The notes beneath the pieces were generated by a model, which saw only the letters and a list, made by a program, of their open reading frames with translations, searched no databases and was not told where the DNA came from. Shown here in pieces: positions 43,242 through 52,951 of a stretch of 64,000 nucleotides of DNA. Both the position numbers and the translations under genes were made by a program. Numbering within the stretch: the stretch's first letter is position 1; every line of letters starts with the position of its first letter. The stretch spans positions 1 through 64,000 of the forward strand of contig NZ_AFUB01000057.1 of NCBI RefSeq assembly GCF_000222705.1. Reading direction: 5' to 3'. Origin of the DNA: Streptococcus mitis bv. 2 str. SK95. Its GTDB lineage: Bacteria > Bacillota > Bacilli > Lactobacillales > Streptococcaceae.

Positions 43242-43343
43242 TAACAATTCATTATTTGTTTTCAATAAGTAGATGTTTTTTTTGGATAATCCTAAAAGAA
43301 TGGATATATTTCAGTATCGTAAAGAACAAAATAGGAGAAGAAC

Positions 43344-43559
43344 ATGGCTAAATCAAACTTTGAAAAAGTAGAATCAGTTGTTGGCTGGGTTCGTGATAAG
43401 AAAATCACAGGTTACCGTATCTCTAAGGAAACAAATGCACGTGAAATGTCAATTATTGCTTTGGCACAAGGTCGTGCAAAAGTGAAAAATATTTCATTTG
43501 AAACAGCCCTAGGCTTGATTGATTTTTATGACAAGAATCATGAAAAATTTGAAGATTAA
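43344..43559 (+). CDS. Small HTH (Cro/XRE-like) DNA-binding protein
   Basis: A 71-residue protein. ITGYRISKETNAREMSIIALAQGRAKVKNISFETALGLIDFYD (about residues 21-63) resembles an XRE-type helix-turn-helix, as in small phage-like repressors; the residues after the turn are less typical, so the assignment is moderate. AGGAG lies before the ATG. No phage genes are nearby. It ends with a terminator and has its own short upstream region. Confidence 0.7.
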   Translation: MAKSNFEKVESVVGWVRDKKITGYRISKETNAREMSIIALAQGRAKVKNISFETALGLIDFYDKNHEKFED

Positions 43560-43570
43560 ATTAGGCTTAC

Positions 43571-43606
43571 AGGCAGATTCTTAAAATGGATCTGCCTTTT
43601 GTTTTG
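43571..43606 (+). terminator. Terminator after the small HTH gene
   Basis: AGGCAGAT (43571-43578) pairs with ATCTGCCT (43590-43597), followed by TTTTGTTTT. Confidence 0.8.
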
Positions 43607-43618
43607 AAAAGAGTTAGT

Positions 43619-43647
43619 AAAAAGACTGCATATTTTATGCAGCCTTT
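43619..43647 (-). terminator. Terminator of the amino-acid ABC operon
   Basis: On the minus strand, AAAGGCTGCATA pairs with TATGCAGTCTTT (one mismatch), followed by TTTT just after the stop of the ATPase gene. Confidence 0.75.
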
Positions 43648-43652
43648 GTTTG

Positions 43653-44393
43653 TTATTTGAGATAGCGCTGAAGAAATTCTCGTGTCCGTTCTTCTTTAGG
43701 GTTCGTGAAGAGGTCTTCTGGCTTGCCTTCTTCGGCAATGACACCCTTATCCATAAAGATGACACGGTGTGAGACATCGCGGGCGAACTCCATTTCGTGG
43801 GTGACGACGATCATAGTCAGACCTTCTTGAGCCAGGTCTTGCATGATTTTAAGGACTTCTCCGACCATTTCTGGGTCAAGGGCAGATGTTGGTTCGTCGA
43901 AGAGGATGGCGTCAGGATTCATGGAGAGGGCGCGTGCGATGGCCACACGTTGCTTCTGGCCACCAGAGAGTTGTTTTGGTTTGGCTTGCCAATAGCGTTC
44001 TCCCATGCCAACTTTTTCAAGATTTTCTTTGGCAATTTTTTCAGCTTCAGAGCGTTCTCGTTTAAGGACAGTCGTTTGGGCGACGATCGTATTTTCGAGA
44101 ACATCGAGATTTTCAAAGAGATTGAAGGATTGAAAAACCATTCCGAGCTTTTCACGATAGTGAGTAAGGTCATAGCCTTTTGCAAGGACGTTTTGTCCGC
44201 GGTAGAGAATTTCCCCCTCAGTAGGTGTTTCAAGTAGATTGATAGAACGTAGGAAGGTTGATTTTCCGCTTCCTGAGCTGCCGATGATGGAGATAACCTC
44301 TCCTTTGTGGACTGATAGAGACATGTCTTTTAAGACTTCGTTTTGTCCATAGGATTTTTTGAGGTGTTTAATTTCAAGAATGGGTTGATTCAT
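43653..44393 (-). CDS. Polar amino-acid ABC importer ATP-binding protein
   Basis: A 246-residue ATPase of the GlnQ class. Walker A is GSSGSGKST near residue 37, the signature [15 protein letters not shown] near 142, and Walker [20 protein letters not shown]. Its start codon shares one base with the stop of the preceding binding-protein/permease gene, so the two are translationally coupled. Together they form a complete amino-acid importer. Confidence 0.93.
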   Translation of the reverse strand: MNQPILEIKHLKKSYGQNEVLKDMSLSVHKGEVISIIGSSGSGKSTFLRSINLLETPTEGEILYRGQNVLAKGYDLTHYREKLGMVFQSFNLFENLDVLENTIVAQTTVLKRERSEAEKIAKENLEKVGMGERYWQAKPKQLSGGQKQRVAIARALSMNPDAILFDEPTSALDPEMVGEVLKIMQDLAQEGLTMIVVTHEMEFARDVSHRVIFMDKGVIAEEGKPEDLFTNPKEERTREFLQRYLK

Positions 44394-45955
44394 TATTTCA
44401 AGTCCTCCGTTTGCATTTGATTAGCACCTGTAGTGTAGGTATCCATGTCCATGCGTCTTTCGATGAAGCGCAAGATACGGGTCACTGTGAAAGTGAGGAC
44501 AAAGTAAATCACGGCGATGATTGTAAATGTCTGGAAGTATTGATAAGTTTGGGTGGCCACAGTATTACCAGAGAAGTAGAGTTCCACCACAGAGATAACA
44601 TTCAGTACAGAGGTATCTTTGATATTGATGACAAACTCATTACCAGTAGCAGGTAAGATATTGCGAACGACCTGAGGGAGGACAACCTTGCGCATGGTTT
44701 GATTATGGGTCATACCAAGAGCAGTTGCGGCTTCAAATTGTCCCTTGTCGACTGCTAGGATACCTCCACGGACGATTTCTGTCATGTAGGCACCCGTGTT
44801 GATTGAGACGATAAAGATAGCAGCCAGTGTACGGTCAAGGTTGATTCCGAAGGCTTGTGCTGTACCGTAGTAGATAACCATCGATTGAACAATCATTGGC
44901 GTACCACGGAAAATTTCAATATAGACATTGAGGATCCAGCCAAGTAGTTTTTGCAAGCTATAGATTGTCTTGTTTTCAGACAGAGGGGCTGTACGGAAGA
45001 CTCCGATTGCAAGCCCGATAATAAGCCCTGCTATGGTCCCGATAATGGAGATCAAGAGTGTGATACCGGCACCACGCAGGAGTTGTTGCCAGTTTTCAGA
45101 AAGAATCTTAGCGACTTGACTAAAGAAGCTGCTTTCTTCCTCCGTTGTTGTCGCCTCCACTGGTTGCTCTTTAATCATGCGATCCATGAGGGCTACTTGT
45201 TCGTCCTTAGAAATGGTTTCAATGCTGGCATTGATTTGACTGATGCGACTATCGTCCTTGCGAAGACCAATGGCAATAGCGGTGTCTTCTTCGCCAGTTT
45301 TGAAACCTGGTTGGGGTTGAATCATTTTGAACTTAGCGTTGGCAGATTCAGCGGTCATTGCTTCAGGTCGTTCAGAAACATAGGCATCAATAACACCAGC
45401 CTCTAGAGCTTGACGCATTTGGGCAAAGTCTCCCATAGCTGTTTCTTTTTTGGCACCTAGAATTTGAGAAATCAGGTCATAAAGGTAAACACCCTGTTGA
45501 GAAGTGATTTTTGCCCCGCTAAAGTCGTTTAAAGATTTGGCGTTGGCATAGGCAGAGTCCTTTTTGACCAATAGAACAGGTTCACTAGTATAGTAACTGC
45601 TTGAAAAGGCAATTTCTTGTTTACGTTCAGCCGTTGGGCTCATACCTGCAATGATCATATCGATTTTGCCAGAAGTAAGAGCAGGAACAAGTCCTTCCCA
45701 CTTGGTTTTAACGACCAAAGGTTCCTTACCTAGATCTTTGGCAATCTTTTTAGCGATTTGGACATCGTAGCCATTGGCATATTGGTTGGTACCGTCAATT
45801 TTAACAGCACCGTTACTATCATCGTCTTGGGTCCAGTTGAAGGGGGCGTAAGCTGCCTCCATCCCGATGCGTAAATATTCGTCGGCTTGGACTTGGCTAA
45901 CTAGTCCTAAGGTAAGGGCTAGGCTAGCAAGGATAGATAAGCATAATTTTTTCAT
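44393..45955 (-). CDS. Fused amino-acid-binding protein and ABC permease
   Basis: A 520-residue fusion. A signal peptide (residues 1-24, cleavage after VQA) leads to a periplasmic-type solute-binding domain (about 25-270: [34 protein letters not shown]), followed by a HisMQ-type permease (about 285-510) with the EAA-like loop [20 protein letters not shown]. Fusion of binding protein and permease is common for glutamine-type importers in streptococci; the exact amino acid cannot be told. The promoter is TTGAAA, 17 bp, TACAAT on the minus strand. Confidence 0.92.
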   Translation of the reverse strand: MKKLCLSILASLALTLGLVSQVQADEYLRIGMEAAYAPFNWTQDDDSNGAVKIDGTNQYANGYDVQIAKKIAKDLGKEPLVVKTKWEGLVPALTSGKIDMIIAGMSPTAERKQEIAFSSSYYTSEPVLLVKKDSAYANAKSLNDFSGAKITSQQGVYLYDLISQILGAKKETAMGDFAQMRQALEAGVIDAYVSERPEAMTAESANAKFKMIQPQPGFKTGEEDTAIAIGLRKDDSRISQINASIETISKDEQVALMDRMIKEQPVEATTTEEESSFFSQVAKILSENWQQLLRGAGITLLISIIGTIAGLIIGLAIGVFRTAPLSENKTIYSLQKLLGWILNVYIEIFRGTPMIVQSMVIYYGTAQAFGINLDRTLAAIFIVSINTGAYMTEIVRGGILAVDKGQFEAATALGMTHNQTMRKVVLPQVVRNILPATGNEFVINIKDTSVLNVISVVELYFSGNTVATQTYQYFQTFTIIAVIYFVLTFTVTRILRFIERRMDMDTYTTGANQMQTEDLK

Positions 45956-45993
45956 GTTTTCTCCTATTTCTAGTCTAAAAATGACTTCTCTCT

Positions 45994-46022
45994 ATTGTAT
46001 CTAAAAATAGTGAGATTTTCAA
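45994..46022 (-). promoter_or_regulatory. Promoter of the amino-acid ABC operon
   Basis: On the minus strand, TTGAAA (46017-46022) and TACAAT (45994-45999) are exactly 17 bp apart. Confidence 0.8.
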
Positions 46023-46052
46023 TACAAGTAAGCCTTTACTTTTAAAAAATGA

Positions 46053-46058
46053 TATAAT
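46053..46058 (+). promoter_or_regulatory. -10 element before the DUF2207 gene
   Basis: GATATAATGATAG holds TATAAT. The in-frame ATG at 46057 overlaps this box, which argues for the later GTG start. Confidence 0.5.
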
Positions 46059-46089
46059 GATAGCGAAGATAAAAAGGGGGGCTTGTGTT

Positions 46090-47979
46090 GTGAAAAAGAC
46101 TTTTTTCGTGCTTTTATTTAGCTTGTTTTGTATTTTACCACTCTCTGTTTTTGCGGTTGATTTCAAGATTCGCTCTTATCAAGGCGATTTGTATATTCAT
46201 GCAGATAATACAGCAGAATTCAGGGAGAAAGTAGTCTATCATTTTGATGAGGATTTTAATGGACAACTAGTAGGACTTGGCCGTTCTGGTAAGATGCCAA
46301 AGGGCTTTGAAATAGATTCCAGTCCAAAGGTTCAGGTATGGAAAAATGCTAGTGCCATTGAGAATGTCAATAGTGAAGTGATAGAAGAATCGGAAGGTTA
46401 TACTGTAAAAGTGTATAATCCAGGCCAAGAAGGGGATACCGTTGAAGTGGTAATCACATGGCAATTAAAAAATCTCCTATTTCTATATGATGATATCGCG
46501 GAACTTAATTGGCAACCTCTGACGGATAGTTCAGAACCTATCGAAAATTTTGAGTTTCGAGTAACGGGCTTTAATGGAGCAGAAAAACTTTTCTTTCATA
46601 CAGGGAAACTCTTTACAGAGGGCAAGGTAGAGAAGATAGATAGTGTTTATCGTGTTCATTTACAGAACCTACCTCGTCAGCGTGGGGTTGAATTGCATGC
46701 CTATTGGCCTAGAAAAGATTTTGAAACAGCTTTGGATCAGGGACTGAAAGGCAATCGTTTAGCAGAATTTGAAAAAATAGAGGAATCCATCACTGCTGAA
46801 AAAGCTCAAAGTAAAGCTCTGGCTATGTGGATCATCCCTTTACTGCTCTCGATTTCTTTAGTCTTAAGTGCCATTTTCTACCACATTTACAGAAGAAAAA
46901 CCTTCCCATCGAAGAAATATGCCAAAAATCACCGTCTCTATGAACCGCCAATGGACTTAGAACCGATGGTTTTATCGGAAGCTGTTTACTCTACTTCTTT
47001 AGAGGAAGTCAGCCCCTTGACCAAGGGAGGAGGGAAGTTCACCTTTGACCAACTCGTTCAGGCCACTTTATTGGATGTGATTGACCGTGGAAATGTTTCA
47101 ATCATCTCAAATGGAGATGAGGTCCGTCTAAAAGTCGTAAAAGAAAAAGGATTGGCAAGTTTTGAAAAAGATTGCCTTAATTTGGCCTTTTCAGGAAGAG
47201 AAGAAGTGCTTGTTTCAGATTTGTTTGCAGATTACCAAGTGTCAACTAGTCTTTACCAAGGTGCCAAAGCAGCTGATGAAAAAAGGATTCAGAAAACAGG
47301 ACGTAAGCTTAAGTCTTCTTTCGAGCAAGCTCTGAAGCAGATGCAGGATGGGGTGAGAAAGCGGGTTTCCTCTTTGCAACTTCCAGATTATTATCGTCCA
47401 CTGAGTAATGGGGAAAAAATCCTGCGATTGACGATAGGTGTCTCTACGCTTCTACCTGCTTTCGTTGGTTTTGGCTGGTTCTTGTATAGTTTGGATGCTC
47501 ACGGGTACCTTTCTCTGCCACTTCCTATCCTTGGGTTTGTGAGCTTGATGTTAGCTGCCGTCTATTATTGGACGACCCGATTTGATACTCGTGATGGTGT
47601 TTTAAACGAAGAAGGACTAGAAGCATACTATCTCTGGACTAGTTTTGAAAACATGCTTCGCGATATCGCCCATCTAGACAAGGCCGAATTAGAGAGTATT
47701 GTTCTTTGGAATCGCCTCCTTGTCTATGCTACTTTATTTGGTTATGCGGACAAGGTGAGTCATTTGATGAAATCTTATCAGATTCAAGTTGAGAACCCAG
47801 ATATCAATCTTTACGTAGCTTATGGCTGGCACAGTATGTTTTATCATTCAACTGCTCAAATGAGTCACTATGCTAGTATTGCAAACACAGCAAGTACCTA
47901 CTCCGTCTCTTCTGGAAGTGGAAGTTCTGGCGGAGGATTCTCAGGAGGCGGAGGCGGTGGTAGTATCGGAGCCTTCTAG
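46090..47979 (+). CDS. DUF2207 membrane protein with glycine-rich tail
   Basis: A 629-residue surface protein. Signal sequence KKTFFVLLFSLFCILPLSVFA, then an extracellular domain with the DUF2207 pattern (YQGDLYIHADNTAEFREKV, residues about 30-220). Helices lie near 252-275, 450-470 and 478-497. The last 30 residues are Ser/Gly-rich (GSSGGGFSGGGGG), typical of the family. The GTG at 46090 has a GGGGGG site upstream and is preferred to the ATG at 46057. Function unknown; family members are predicted membrane proteins of unclear role. Confidence 0.85.
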   Translation: MKKTFFVLLFSLFCILPLSVFAVDFKIRSYQGDLYIHADNTAEFREKVVYHFDEDFNGQLVGLGRSGKMPKGFEIDSSPKVQVWKNASAIENVNSEVIEESEGYTVKVYNPGQEGDTVEVVITWQLKNLLFLYDDIAELNWQPLTDSSEPIENFEFRVTGFNGAEKLFFHTGKLFTEGKVEKIDSVYRVHLQNLPRQRGVELHAYWPRKDFETALDQGLKGNRLAEFEKIEESITAEKAQSKALAMWIIPLLLSISLVLSAIFYHIYRRKTFPSKKYAKNHRLYEPPMDLEPMVLSEAVYSTSLEEVSPLTKGGGKFTFDQLVQATLLDVIDRGNVSIISNGDEVRLKVVKEKGLASFEKDCLNLAFSGREEVLVSDLFADYQVSTSLYQGAKAADEKRIQKTGRKLKSSFEQALKQMQDGVRKRVSSLQLPDYYRPLSNGEKILRLTIGVSTLLPAFVGFGWFLYSLDAHGYLSLPLPILGFVSLMLAAVYYWTTRFDTRDGVLNEEGLEAYYLWTSFENMLRDIAHLDKAELESIVLWNRLLVYATLFGYADKVSHLMKSYQIQVENPDINLYVAYGWHSMFYHSTAQMSHYASIANTASTYSVSSGSGSSGGGFSGGGGGGSIGAF

Positions 47980-48010
47980 AAAAAATCTATCGCAACATCC
48001 GAAATTATGC

Positions 48011-48016
48011 TATAAT
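48011..48016 (+). promoter_or_regulatory. -10 element of uppP
   Basis: TATGCTATAATAG is an extended -10 (TGCTATAAT) 25 bp before the start codon, with AAAGGAG in between. Confidence 0.6.
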
Positions 48017-48040
48017 AGAGGACAGAAAAAGGAGTAATGT

Positions 48041-48886
48041 ATGTATTTTATTGAAATTTTGAAGTCAATCTTTTTTGGGATTGTTGAAGGAATTACAGAA
48101 TGGTTGCCTATATCAAGTACTGGCCACTTGATCCTGGTTGAAGAATTTGTCCAATACAAGGACCAGAATGAAGCCTTCATGTCTATGTTTAATGTTGTCA
48201 TTCAGCTGGGAGCTATTTTAGCAGTTATGGTGATTTACTTTAACAAGCTTAATCCTTTCAAACCTGGTAAAACTAAGGTAGAAGTTCGTAGAACTTGGCA
48301 ATTGTGGTCAAAAGTTCTCGTTGCAACCTTGCCTTTACTATTGGTTTTTAAACTAGATGATTGGTTTGATGCCAACTTCCATAACATGGTTTCGGTTGCC
48401 ATTATGTTGATTATCTATGGTGTTGCCTTTATCTATCTTGAAAAAAGAAATAAGGCCCAAGCTATTGAGCCAACAGTAACTGATTTAGACAAGTTGCCTT
48501 ATAAAACAGCCCTTTACATTGGACTCTTCCAAGTCCTCGCCCTCTTTCCAGGAACGAGCCGTTCAGGTGCTACTATCGTCGGTGGTTTGTTGAATGGAAC
48601 AAGCCGCTCTGTTGTAACGGAGTTTACCTTCTATCTCGGAATTCCTGTTATGTTCGGAGCTAGTGCTTTAAAGATTTTCAAATTTATTAAGGCAGGTCAG
48701 CTCTTGAGTTTTGGGCAATTATTCCTGCTCTTGGTTGCTATGGGAGTAGCCTTTGCGGTCAGCATGGTTGCTATTCGTTTCTTGACCAGCTATGTGAAGA
48801 AGCACGACTTTACACTATTTGGGAAATACCGTATCGTACTCGGTAGTGTCTTGTTGCTCTATAGTTTTGTGCGTTTATTTGTATAA
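48041..48886 (+). CDS. uppP: Undecaprenyl-diphosphatase (bacitracin resistance)
   Basis: UppP (BacA) recycles the lipid carrier of peptidoglycan synthesis by removing a phosphate from undecaprenyl pyrophosphate. Signatures are [20 protein letters not shown] near residues 14-33 and [19 protein letters not shown] near 166-184, which hold the catalytic residues. About seven or eight helices cover its 281 residues. GGAG precedes the ATG. It converges on dinB over a shared terminator. Confidence 0.96.
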   Translation: MYFIEILKSIFFGIVEGITEWLPISSTGHLILVEEFVQYKDQNEAFMSMFNVVIQLGAILAVMVIYFNKLNPFKPGKTKVEVRRTWQLWSKVLVATLPLLLVFKLDDWFDANFHNMVSVAIMLIIYGVAFIYLEKRNKAQAIEPTVTDLDKLPYKTALYIGLFQVLALFPGTSRSGATIVGGLLNGTSRSVVTEFTFYLGIPVMFGASALKIFKFIKAGQLLSFGQLFLLLVAMGVAFAVSMVAIRFLTSYVKKHDFTLFGKYRIVLGSVLLLYSFVRLFV

Positions 48887-48888
48887 GA

Positions 48889-48922
48889 AAAAAGCTTGAA
48901 GGGAGATTCCTTCAAGCTTTTT
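48889..48922. terminator. Bidirectional terminator of uppP and dinB
   Basis: Perfect 14-bp arms AAAAAGCTTGAAGG (48889-48902) and CCTTCAAGCTTTTT (48909-48922) give T-tracts both ways. The right edge overlaps the dinB stop codon. Confidence 0.9.
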
Positions 48923-49982
48923 AAAATCCTGTCACTGTAATTCCTAGTAGACGAATGCCTTTCTCTTTTTCAGCTAGTTCTTCGTAGAGTTGAAGGGCAA
49001 TTTGAGAAATCAGACTAGCGTCCTGTGTAGCTTGCGGGAGGCTTTTCCGCCTAGTTAGAGTGGAGAAGTCAGCGTAACGAATCTTTAGGATGATGATTTT
49101 TCCAGCTTTGTCTTGCTTACTGAGATTGAGAGCTACCTTTTCCGAGAGAAGAGTCAGCTCTTTTTTGATGTCTTCTTCATCCCGAAGAATCTTCCCATAG
49201 GTTTTCTCCTTGCCAATGGACTTACGAATGCGATTGGACTTGACTGGAGAATTGTGAATACCACGAGCCTTTCGATAAAGATCATAACCAAGCCTGCCAA
49301 AGCGATCGATTAAAGTAACTTCTGAGACGTCCAATAAGTCTGCACCAGTATAAATGCCCATTTCATGAAGCTTTTCTACTGTTTTCTTACCTACACCATG
49401 AAATTTGGCAATATCCATTTGTTTGAGAAATTCTTGGGCTTGGTCAGGGAGGATGACTGTCAAACCATGTGGTTTTTGGTAATCGCTGGCCATTTTAGCT
49501 AAAAATTTATTGTAAGAAACGCCAGCAGAAGCAGTCAAGTGCAGTTCTTGCCAGATATCTTGTTGAATCAATCGGGCAATTTTAACAGCTGACTTGATAC
49601 CGAGTTTATTTTCTGTTACATCCAAGTAGGCTTCGTCAATACTCATAGGTTCAATCAAATCAGTATAACGTTTAAAAATAGCTCGAATCTGAAGTCCCAC
49701 AGTTTTGTATTTTTCATAATTTCCGGAGATAAAGATGGCTTGAGGACAACGCTCATAAGCTTCTTTAGAACTCATGGCAGAGTGAATGCCAAAGGCTCGC
49801 GCCTCGTAGCTACAAGTAGACACAACTCCCCGTCCGCCAGTTTGTCTGGGGTCGCTCCCAATGATGACAGGTTTTCCTTTTAACTTAGGATTGTCTCTTA
49901 TTTCCACCGCAGCAAAAAAGGCATCCATGTCGATATGGATGATTTTTCTGGACAAATCGTTAATCAATGGAAATATGAGCAT
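48921..49982 (-). CDS. dinB: DNA polymerase IV (Y-family, translesion)
   Basis: A 353-residue error-prone polymerase. Catalytic motifs [12 protein letters not shown] (near residues 16-27) and SIDEAYLDV (near 113-121) carry the acidic metal ligands; the helix-hairpin-helix [18 protein letters not shown] is near 193-210, and the little-finger domain follows. It is a standalone gene (dinP in pneumococcal naming). The ATG is preceded by AAGGAAG on the minus strand. Confidence 0.96.
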   Translation of the reverse strand: MLIFPLINDLSRKIIHIDMDAFFAAVEIRDNPKLKGKPVIIGSDPRQTGGRGVVSTCSYEARAFGIHSAMSSKEAYERCPQAIFISGNYEKYKTVGLQIRAIFKRYTDLIEPMSIDEAYLDVTENKLGIKSAVKIARLIQQDIWQELHLTASAGVSYNKFLAKMASDYQKPHGLTVILPDQAQEFLKQMDIAKFHGVGKKTVEKLHEMGIYTGADLLDVSEVTLIDRFGRLGYDLYRKARGIHNSPVKSNRIRKSIGKEKTYGKILRDEEDIKKELTLLSEKVALNLSKQDKAGKIIILKIRYADFSTLTRRKSLPQATQDASLISQIALQLYEELAEKEKGIRLLGITVTGF

Positions 49983-50137
49983 TTTGCTTCCTTTCTAATG
50001 TCATTTTTTATTCATTATACCTTTTTTTCTGAAAAAATGGAAAAGAGTACTTACTCTTTCAAATATATAACACAGATTGCGCCGAAAAACAGACTGTATT
50101 AGAAAAGAAAGTGATAAAAAAGCCTTCTTTCGCTTGT

Positions 50138-50162
50138 TGAAATCGGTTACTGTATGGTATAC
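50138..50162 (+). promoter_or_regulatory. pflB promoter with cre site
   Basis: TGAAATCGGTTACT (50138-50151) fits the cre consensus at about 13 of 14 positions, and overlaps the -35 side of an extended -10 promoter (TGGTATACT, 50154-50162). This suggests CcpA acts directly on pflB. A second start-like ATG within the leader is not preceded by a ribosome-binding site. Confidence 0.6.
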
Positions 50163-50218
50163 TGATCTCATGAATGTAACAGATGACTGTTGCTAGAAAG
50201 AAAAATGAGGACATTAAC

Positions 50219-52534
50219 ATGGTTGTTAAGACAGTTGTTGAAGCACAAGACATTTTTGACAAAGCTTGGGAAGGCTTCAAAGGCGTAGATTGGAAAGAAA
50301 AGGCAAGCGTTTCTCGCTTCGTTCAAGCTAACTACACACCTTACGATGGAGATGAAAGCTTCCTTGCTGGACCAACAGAACGTTCACTTCACATCAAAAA
50401 GATTGTAGAAGAAACTAAGGCTCACTACGAAGAAACTCGTTTCCCAATGGACACTCGTCCAACATCTATTGCTGATATTCCTGCTGGATTTATCGACAAA
50501 GAAAACGAAGTTATCTTCGGTATCCAAAACGATGAACTCTTCAAATTGAACTTCATGCCAAAAGGTGGTATCCGTATGGCTGAAACGACTTTGAAAGAAA
50601 ATGGATACGAACCAGACCCAGCTGTTCACGAAATCTTTACTAAATACGTAACAACAGTTAACGACGGTATCTTCCGTGCCTACACTTCAAACATCCGTCG
50701 CGCTCGTCACGCTCACACTGTAACTGGTCTTCCAGATGCCTACTCACGTGGACGTATTATCGGTGTTTACGCACGTCTTGCTCTTTACGGGGCAGACTAT
50801 TTGATGCAAGAAAAAGTAAACGACTGGAATGCAATCAAAGAAATTGATGAAGAAACAATCCGTCTTCGTGAAGAAGTAAACCTTCAATACCAAGCATTGC
50901 AACAAGTTGTTCGCTTGGGTGATCTTTACGGAGTTGATGTTCGTAAACCAGCGATGAACGTTAAAGAAGCGATCCAATGGGTTAACATCGCCTTCATGGC
51001 TGTCTGCCGTGTTATCAACGGTGCTGCTACATCTCTCGGACGTGTGCCAATCGTATTGGACATCTTTGCAGAACGTGACCTTGCTCGTGGTACATTTACT
51101 GAATCAGAAATCCAAGAATTCGTTGATGATTTCGTTATGAAACTTCGTACAGTTAAATTTGCTCGTACAAAAGCTTATGACCAATTGTACTCAGGTGACC
51201 CAACTTTCATCACAACTTCTATGGCTGGTATGGGTAACGACGGTCGTCACCGTGTTACTAAGATGGACTACCGTTTCTTGAACACTCTTGACAACATCGG
51301 TAACTCTCCAGAGCCAAACTTGACAGTTCTTTGGACTGATAAATTGCCATACAACTTCCGTCGCTACTGTATGCATATGAGCCACAAACACTCTTCAATC
51401 CAATACGAAGGTGTAACAACAATGGCTAAAGACGGATACGGAGAAATGAGCTGTATCTCATGTTGTGTGTCACCACTTGACCCAGAAAACGAAGAACAAC
51501 GCCACAACATCCAGTACTTCGGTGCTCGTGTAAACGTTCTTAAAGCTCTTCTTACTGGATTGAACGGCGGTTACGACGATGTTCATAAAGACTACAAAGT
51601 ATTTGACATCGATCCTATCCGTGACGAAGTTCTTGAATTCGAATCAGTTAAAGCGAACTTTGAAAAATCTCTTGACTGGTTGACTGACACTTACGTAGAT
51701 GCTTTGAACATCATCCACTACATGACTGACAAGTACAACTACGAAGCTGTTCAAATGGCATTCTTGCCAACTAAACAACGTGCCAACATGGGATTCGGTA
51801 TCTGTGGATTTGCAAACACTGTTGATACATTGTCAGCGATCAAGTACGCTACAGTTAAACCAATCCGTGACGAAAATGGATACATCTACGATTACGAAAC
51901 AATCGGTGAATACCCACGTTGGGGTGAAGATGACCCACGTTCAAACGAATTAGCAGAATGGTTGATCGAAGCTTACACAACTCGTCTACGTAGCCACAAA
52001 CTATACAAAGACGCAGAAGCTACAGTATCACTTTTGACCATCACATCTAACGTTGCTTACTCTAAACAAACTGGTAACTCACCAGTCCACAAGGGTGTAT
52101 ACCTCAACGAAGATGGTTCTGTGAACTTGTCTAAACTTGAATTCTTCTCACCAGGTGCTAACCCATCTAACAAAGCTAAAGGTGGATGGTTGCAAAACTT
52201 GAATTCACTTGCTAGCCTTGACTTCAGTTACGCAGCTGATGGTATCTCATTGACTACTCAAGTATCACCTCGTGCTCTTGGTAAGACTCGTGACGAACAA
52301 GTTGATAACTTGGTAACAATCCTTGATGGTTACTTCGAAAACGGTGGACAACACGTTAACTTGAACGTTATGGACTTGAACGATGTTTACGAAAAGATCA
52401 TGTCAGGTGAAGATGTTATCGTTCGTATCTCTGGATACTGTGTAAACACTAAATACCTCACTCCAGAACAAAAAACTGAATTGACACAACGTGTCTTCCA
52501 CGAAGTTCTTTCAATGGATGACGCATTGAGCTAA
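50219..52534 (+). CDS. pflB: Pyruvate formate-lyase
   Basis: This oxygen-sensitive glycyl-radical enzyme splits pyruvate into acetyl-CoA and formate during mixed-acid fermentation. The catalytic cysteine pair is in [14 protein letters not shown] near residue 412, and the radical loop is [10 protein letters not shown] near 735-744 (Gly near 738). The ATG at 50219 gives [13 protein letters not shown] and 771 residues, close to the pneumococcal length; the ATG at 50183 adds 12 residues without homology. Codon bias indicates high expression. No activating enzyme gene is adjacent. Confidence 0.95.
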   Translation: MVVKTVVEAQDIFDKAWEGFKGVDWKEKASVSRFVQANYTPYDGDESFLAGPTERSLHIKKIVEETKAHYEETRFPMDTRPTSIADIPAGFIDKENEVIFGIQNDELFKLNFMPKGGIRMAETTLKENGYEPDPAVHEIFTKYVTTVNDGIFRAYTSNIRRARHAHTVTGLPDAYSRGRIIGVYARLALYGADYLMQEKVNDWNAIKEIDEETIRLREEVNLQYQALQQVVRLGDLYGVDVRKPAMNVKEAIQWVNIAFMAVCRVINGAATSLGRVPIVLDIFAERDLARGTFTESEIQEFVDDFVMKLRTVKFARTKAYDQLYSGDPTFITTSMAGMGNDGRHRVTKMDYRFLNTLDNIGNSPEPNLTVLWTDKLPYNFRRYCMHMSHKHSSIQYEGVTTMAKDGYGEMSCISCCVSPLDPENEEQRHNIQYFGARVNVLKALLTGLNGGYDDVHKDYKVFDIDPIRDEVLEFESVKANFEKSLDWLTDTYVDALNIIHYMTDKYNYEAVQMAFLPTKQRANMGFGICGFANTVDTLSAIKYATVKPIRDENGYIYDYETIGEYPRWGEDDPRSNELAEWLIEAYTTRLRSHKLYKDAEATVSLLTITSNVAYSKQTGNSPVHKGVYLNEDGSVNLSKLEFFSPGANPSNKAKGGWLQNLNSLASLDFSYAADGISLTTQVSPRALGKTRDEQVDNLVTILDGYFENGGQHVNLNVMDLNDVYEKIMSGEDVIVRISGYCVNTKYLTPEQKTELTQRVFHEVLSMDDALS

Positions 52535-52554
52535 GATTCAATTAGAATAGAAAG

Positions 52555-52584
52555 AAAGCTAGTCTATAGGACTGGCTTTTTTTG
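52555..52584 (+). terminator. pflB terminator
   Basis: AAAGCTAGTC (52555-52564) pairs with GACTGGCTTT (52570-52579) with one G-T pair, followed by a T run. Confidence 0.8.
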
Positions 52585-52630
52585 TGCACTTACATTATCT
52601 ATTCAAGACTTCAAAAATTTTTTAAAAAAT

Positions 52631-52682
52631 AGTCAAATTTAGTCAAAAAAGTGTTGACTTTTACTGACCAATGTGATATAGT
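52631..52682 (+). promoter_or_regulatory. clpL promoter with CtsR heptad boxes
   Basis: AGTCAAATTTAGTCAAA (52631-52647) is a direct heptad repeat with a 3-nt gap, close to the CtsR consensus GGTCAAANANAGTCAAA. A second box lies inverted at 52653-52669 (minus strand GGTCAGTAAAAGTCAAC) and covers the -35 box TTGACT (52654-52659); TATAGT follows 17 bp later (52677-52682). CtsR control of clpL by heat shock is known in streptococci. Confidence 0.8.
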
Positions 52683-52779
52683 AGAAACATAAGGAAAATG
52701 AATTCCTTAGAAAACTACATTTCCAATGATTCTATTTCTTGAAAATGTACGATAGATACCCTAGAAAGGGGTGAGGCCT

Positions 52780-52860
52780 ATGTTAAATCTAACAGATTTT
52801 GAAAAGAAGATGATAGAAGGCTTATTTAAAAAGAAAAACCAGAAATTATACGTAGAGTAG
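52780..52860 (+). CDS. Small upstream ORF in the clpL leader (26 residues)
   Basis: ATG at 52780 to TAG at 52858-52860 encodes MLNLTDFEKKMIEGLFKKKN followed by QKLYVE. It has a good ribosome-binding site (AAAGGGGTGAGG, 52766-52777) and sits in the clpL transcript leader, 91 bp before clpL. It is basic and helical in appearance; no family recognised. It could be a leader peptide affecting clpL translation, a remnant, or chance. Confidence 0.5.
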   Translation: MLNLTDFEKKMIEGLFKKKNQKLYVE

Positions 52861-52892
52861 CGAGTTAGCTAGTCTAAAATTTTTAAAACAAA

Positions 52893-52909
52893 GGTCAAAG
52901 ATAGTCAAT
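52893..52909 (+). promoter_or_regulatory. Third CtsR-like box, immediately upstream of clpL
   Basis: GGTCAAAGATAGTCAAT matches the CtsR consensus at all but one or two positions. It lies between the small ORF and clpL, far downstream of the first promoter, so it may act as a roadblock or serve a second, unclear promoter. Confidence 0.7.
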
Positions 52910-52951
52910 ATCAGAGATCGTAAATAATTAACAATAAACGAGGTAAAGAAT

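Noticed and set aside
46057-46089. ATG at 46057 as start of the DUF2207 gene
   Set aside because: It overlaps the -10 box and puts 11 charged residues before the signal peptide; the GTG at 46090 has a strong ribosome-binding site and gives a normal signal sequence.
50183-50218. Longer N-terminus of pflB from ATG at 50183
   Set aside because: No Shine-Dalgarno sequence precedes it and the additional 12 residues are not part of the family.
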